Assembly (NCBI GenBank): GCA_937927845.1
Contig: CALFXE010000038.1
Location: 1-18,250 of the forward strand
Direction: 5' to 3'
Length of the DNA: 18,250 nt
Source: an uncultured Paludibacter sp.
Lineage (GTDB): Bacteria; Bacteroidota; Bacteroidia; Bacteroidales; Paludibacteraceae
The position numbers were made by a program, and so were the translations under genes. Shown in pieces: positions 15,041 to 18,250 of the stretch; positions within the stretch are counted from its first letter, which is position 1; every line of letters begins with the position of its first letter. Below the pieces are notes generated by a model. It was not told where the DNA came from, made no database searches, and saw only the letters and a list, made by a program, of their open reading frames with translations.

Positions 15041-18000
15041 TTCTGTCCTCCCATATTTGCTATTTCCATGACTAAAGAAAGAGCATCATCTATTGCTTGT
15101 GAACGTGTCCAAAAACGTTTTTGATTAGGTTTTATCAAATAAATCTTATCCGTGTCATAATAACGAAATTGTTTTTGTACGTAAATATTTTTACCCTTTT
15201 CTTGGATAGAATATTTATCTAATTCTTTTAGCAAAGGAGCTAGTTCCTTTGATTCTCTGACTTCGATTTCTTTTTGTGTTTTGCTGAAATGTATAACTAT
15301 CAAATTTAATGGTTCTGAACGCTGTATGTCATAAACACTTATATTTATCTTATGATTGGTTTCAGAATAAAATTCATTTAGCTCATTGGCAAGTATTTGA
15401 GCATAAGCTTTATTTTCGTCAAGAAAGACCTTATTAAATGCTATTGATTTTTCTTTTTTATAAAACAGGTCTACTGAAATATTTAGGAAATCCTCTATCA
15501 TAAACTTTTCCTTGACAGAAATATCCAAAGAAGAGAGAACTACAGTTTTAATTTTTTTCTCTATTTCTAATAAACTATCTTGGAACAGTGTATCTGACTC
15601 AATAATATTTTCTATTTCCTTGTGTAGAGATATGAATTCTTTATATTCAGATTCTCTATTTTGCAATGGTAATAAATAAACCTCATTAGGTTTTATACGT
15701 TCTCTCTCTATCCCCCATGAACCGGAAATCATTAGTAAAAAATAAGCTGCAAAATCTGAGTTTAAAATAGCTGATAATACTCGTAAACTATTTATATTTT
15801 CAGAATGCAATCCAAGAACTGTACTGTTAAAAGCTACTTTTGATTTAACAATTCCAGAGCAAAACTCATTATCCTTAAATCCTTCTTTAATTAGCAATAT
15901 AGGTCCTTTATATACCTTTTTGTTTCCTAATCTTCTGAAAACATTTATAGTTGGTAATTCTATGATGCTTTTTTTACCGTAATATTTTAAATACTCGTTA
16001 ATTGTATCCTTATCTCTTAGTAATGAATTAAGTTCTGTAAATGTCGTTTCTAATGTTAGATATTTTCGAATCCTTTCTGGACGAATAAATCGCAACTTTG
16101 AGATTTCATTATCTACGATAGGCTTAATCGTTGATTTATTTAGAGGCTGTAATCCTACGCCAAAGTCTATACTATTAGTTTTGATGAAAGTCTTTACATT
16201 ATTCGACATATTTGACAATCTATTTATCAAATAGAAATCACCAATATTTCCCCACATTGCAATTTTCCAAATCTTTGTATTTGGAATTTGGCATTCAGTA
16301 CGCGGGAGAAACTTTACATCTGTGCTGTCTATTATAACACCATCTATTAGGTTAGATTTTATATACGTTTTTGGAGCCCAATATTCAATTGTGGTAGAAG
16401 GTTTTTGGGGTTGTTTGTTTTGAAAATATGCAATACAAATGGGGCCAACGGCAGAAGTAAATAATTGTCCACCAAAATTCTTAGGAACCTTTCTAAAAAT
16501 AGATAGGTTGTAAACTTTTTCTACATAATTCTCATTAAACAACCATTTCCTAAAATTCTGAAAAGGAATTTCTGTATTAGTTAAAACTTTTGTATTGAAA
16601 ATTAAAGCAATACTCCCTGCTGGACAAAAATCAACAGATTTATGAATGAATGGCAAAACCATCTCTTTCCCAAAATCAAATTTGGAACAATAATCCATTA
16701 TTGATTTTGACAGTTTTTTAGTTCCAAATGGCGGGTTGCCCACAACTAAATCCACTTTTGTGAAATCATCAGGATTAACTTCGCCAATAGTATCTCTACA
16801 CCAAAGATTATTTCCTCCTTTATCTTTCAGTGATTTATCTTTAGGATTATTGATTAGATAAGGAAATTTATTGTTTTTGTCTATCCATAATGTTTTTGGA
16901 TTGAGATATTCGACAAGTGCCAAATATAAACTAAATGCAGCAACTTTAATTGCTAAAGGATCGATTTCTATACCAAAAATATTATCAACAAGAATATCCT
17001 TAAGTTCTTTAAATGTGATGTCTTTTTCGGGGTTTGCATTTTGCCATCTTCGAATTAATCGCTTATAACTTTCAACTAAAAAAATCCCCGAACCACATGC
17101 TATATCTAACGTCTTAATGTTATAATTAACCTCACTCTTGATTGGTAGTTTATCGTTTAAAATTAGTTCAACTAATGTATATGGGGTATAGAATTGTCCT
17201 TTTTCTTTTTTTGAAGCAAACTCTCCCAAAAAATTTTCATATACTTCGCTTAATAATTCGATCTGAATAAAATCAAATTTGAAAATTCGCCAATCATCGA
17301 AGAATTTAGGCTGACCTGAAATGTCACCATCAATAAAGCATCTCTTTATCAAGGAAAGATGATCTTTGTTGACAAAATTTTGTTCGTTCTCTATAATTGG
17401 GAATACATTACCATTAAAGTGCTCTTGTAGTTCTATAAATAAACGATAAGTTGCATCAACATCATCTAAAATGTCGAAATAACTTTTTGCTCCCTTTTTT
17501 ATCTTTGTATATAATCCAGCTTCTTCAGCCGCTCCCTTGTCTTCTAAATAAAGAATAAAAAGAGAACGCATGAGGAGCCCATGGATAATATTGATATCCG
17601 AGATATCTTTCTTTAATGTATTGGAAGTCGCAAGTAGGCTTTGAACTAGATATTTATCTATCCTTTTTTGGATATTGATTTTTTCACGGATATCGTAATC
17701 ACTTGTCCATAGTAGTCCACAATCAACTCCTATTCGTGAAAATAATTCAATCAGAACTTTTAGATTATCTTTATCAGTTTTAATACAACTGAATATTTCA
17801 TATTCTTTAAGCTCATGTGTATAGCTGGATTCTGCTTTTATATATTGAGGTTTCTCGTAGCAGTTATATATCCTTATTTCTGTATCTGATACAACAAAAA
17901 GAAACATTATTTTTCGATAATTCCACGCCTTATGCTGAATTTCTGCAATTTGTTTAAGAGCATTTTTATCAAAAGAATCTACTTCTTTAAAGAGAATTGC

Positions 18001-18138
18001 AGGGAAATTATCTGAAAAATAAATTTTGTCTGCTCCAATTTTTTCTAACTCCTGATATTCAGGGTAGGAATCTGGTATGTCGGAACATTTTACCAAATGC
18101 TCATATCCTAATTCATTATAGAAAAAATTCGTACTCAT
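15037..18138 (-). CDS. Large N6-adenine DNA methyltransferase (type IIG/PglX-like)
   Basis: A 1033-residue class I SAM-dependent DNA methyltransferase. The N-terminal third contains a region (KIYFSDNFPAILF, then HKAWNYRKIMFLF) seen at the front of large restriction-modification methylases. I find no clear D...ExK nuclease site in it, unlike many type IIG enzymes. SAM motif I is DIACGSGIF (345-353), followed by a GIEIDPLAIKVAAFSLYLAL helix. Motif IV NPPF at 468-471 follows VDLVVG and gives N6-adenine specificity. The C-terminal third has the pattern of a target-recognition region: a GPILLIKEGF strand, SAILNSDFAAYFLL and SGSWGIERERIKP. It is much more AT-rich than the element backbone. It is the first gene of the cargo operon, with its own promoter about 45 bases upstream. 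No other BREX or DISARM genes lie in the window, so it is not obviously part of either. Methylation of an asymmetric site is expected. Confidence 0.9.
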   Translation of the reverse strand: MSTNFFYNELGYEHLVKCSDIPDSYPEYQELEKIGADKIYFSDNFPAILFKEVDSFDKNALKQIAEIQHKAWNYRKIMFLFVVSDTEIRIYNCYEKPQYIKAESSYTHELKEYEIFSCIKTDKDNLKVLIELFSRIGVDCGLLWTSDYDIREKINIQKRIDKYLVQSLLATSNTLKKDISDINIIHGLLMRSLFILYLEDKGAAEEAGLYTKIKKGAKSYFDILDDVDATYRLFIELQEHFNGNVFPIIENEQNFVNKDHLSLIKRCFIDGDISGQPKFFDDWRIFKFDFIQIELLSEVYENFLGEFASKKEKGQFYTPYTLVELILNDKLPIKSEVNYNIKTLDIACGSGIFLVESYKRLIRRWQNANPEKDITFKELKDILVDNIFGIEIDPLAIKVAAFSLYLALVEYLNPKTLWIDKNNKFPYLINNPKDKSLKDKGGNNLWCRDTIGEVNPDDFTKVDLVVGNPPFGTKKLSKSIMDYCSKFDFGKEMVLPFIHKSVDFCPAGSIALIFNTKVLTNTEIPFQNFRKWLFNENYVEKVYNLSIFRKVPKNFGGQLFTSAVGPICIAYFQNKQPQKPSTTIEYWAPKTYIKSNLIDGVIIDSTDVKFLPRTECQIPNTKIWKIAMWGNIGDFYLINRLSNMSNNVKTFIKTNSIDFGVGLQPLNKSTIKPIVDNEISKLRFIRPERIRKYLTLETTFTELNSLLRDKDTINEYLKYYGKKSIIELPTINVFRRLGNKKVYKGPILLIKEGFKDNEFCSGIVKSKVAFNSTVLGLHSENINSLRVLSAILNSDFAAYFLLMISGSWGIERERIKPNEVYLLPLQNRESEYKEFISLHKEIENIIESDTLFQDSLLEIEKKIKTVVLSSLDISVKEKFMIEDFLNISVDLFYKKEKSIAFNKVFLDENKAYAQILANELNEFYSETNHKINISVYDIQRSEPLNLIVIHFSKTQKEIEVRESKELAPLLKELDKYSIQEKGKNIYVQKQFRYYDTDKIYLIKPNQKRFWTRSQAIDDALSLVMEIANMGGQK

Positions 18139-18182
18139 ATGCGTTTAAAATCAGATCATTAGACGTGAAATATCCGATGGGA

Positions 18183-18214
18183 CAAAATTACAAAGAAAGT
18201 AGCTGATAGCCAAA
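18183..18214 (-). promoter_or_regulatory. Bacteroidetes-type promoter of the cargo operon
   Basis: Read on the minus strand, TTTG (18214-18211) is followed after 20 bases by TAATTTTG (18190-18183). This is a full match to the -33 TTTG / -7 TAnnTTTG consensus at the usual spacing. Transcription would start near 18176, leaving a leader of roughly 35-40 bases before the methyltransferase ATG at 18138. The rest of 18139-18250 holds no gene. Confidence 0.65.
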
Positions 18215-18250
18215 TTCTACTTTAGATACTTTTCAACACTCACTTGCTAG

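Noticed and set aside
15037..18138. BREX or DISARM assignment of the methyltransferase
   Set aside because: No PglZ, BrxC, DrmA or DrmB-like gene is in the window. Only the methyltransferase resembles part of such systems, though genes beyond the right edge cannot be excluded.
1..18250. CRISPR array, tRNA, rRNA or IS element
   Set aside because: No regularly spaced repeat series, no tRNA-like clover-leaf with CCA-proximal stem, no transposase reading frame. The repeats around topB and at 3224-3258 are too few and placed at gene starts.

Overview
The window reads as part of an integrative and conjugative element (ICE/conjugative transposon) of a Bacteroidota host, most likely a gut Bacteroidales. 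The evidence is the gene set: a YWFCY-type MobC/TraG coupling protein, then a DUF4099/DUF3945 protein, topoisomerase III, a DUF1896 protein and a giant N6-methylase/helicase. I recognise this block from CTnDOT-like elements. Shine-Dalgarno sequences are lacking, and there is a good Bacteroidetes-type promoter (-33 TTTG, -7 TAnnTTTG) in the cargo region. There are no rRNA, tRNA, CRISPR or IS features.

Layout. (A) 1-1965, plus strand: 3' portion of the coupling-protein gene. Its N-terminus lies off the left edge. A hairpin plus T-run follows it, inside the end of the opposing gene. (B) 1973-3089, minus strand: a small zinc-ribbon protein and a flavin reductase, probably co-transcribed. (C) 3090-3347: a divergent control region holding paired 14-bp direct repeats, a 9-bp dyad and back-to-back -7-like boxes. 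(D) 3348-13277, plus strand: a DNA-processing operon of DUF4099/DUF3945, topB, DUF1896 and methylase-helicase. topB is bracketed by a 22/23-bp inverted repeat. A third copy of its core sits directly before the DUF1896 start, and the 100 bases there can fold into a multi-branched RNA. (E) 13285-13316: a strong terminator. (F) 13315-18138, minus strand: a much more AT-rich three-gene cargo operon with its own promoter at 18183-18214. In order of transcription it encodes a large N6-adenine DNA methyltransferase, a small protein with a PD-(D/E)XK-like signature, and a HEPN/RES-NTD plus RES-domain protein (predicted NAD+-consuming toxin).

How they fit together. Blocks A and D are element backbone: the coupling protein brings the relaxosome to the mating channel, and the topoisomerase/helicase group handles DNA during excision or transfer. 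The methylase-helicase may also shield incoming DNA (inference). Block F looks like a defence island carried as cargo. My most interesting proposal is that it is a restriction-modification-like unit with a linked NAD+-depleting suicide effector, in an arrangement I do not recognise as a named system. Its mechanism is inferred from sequence only.
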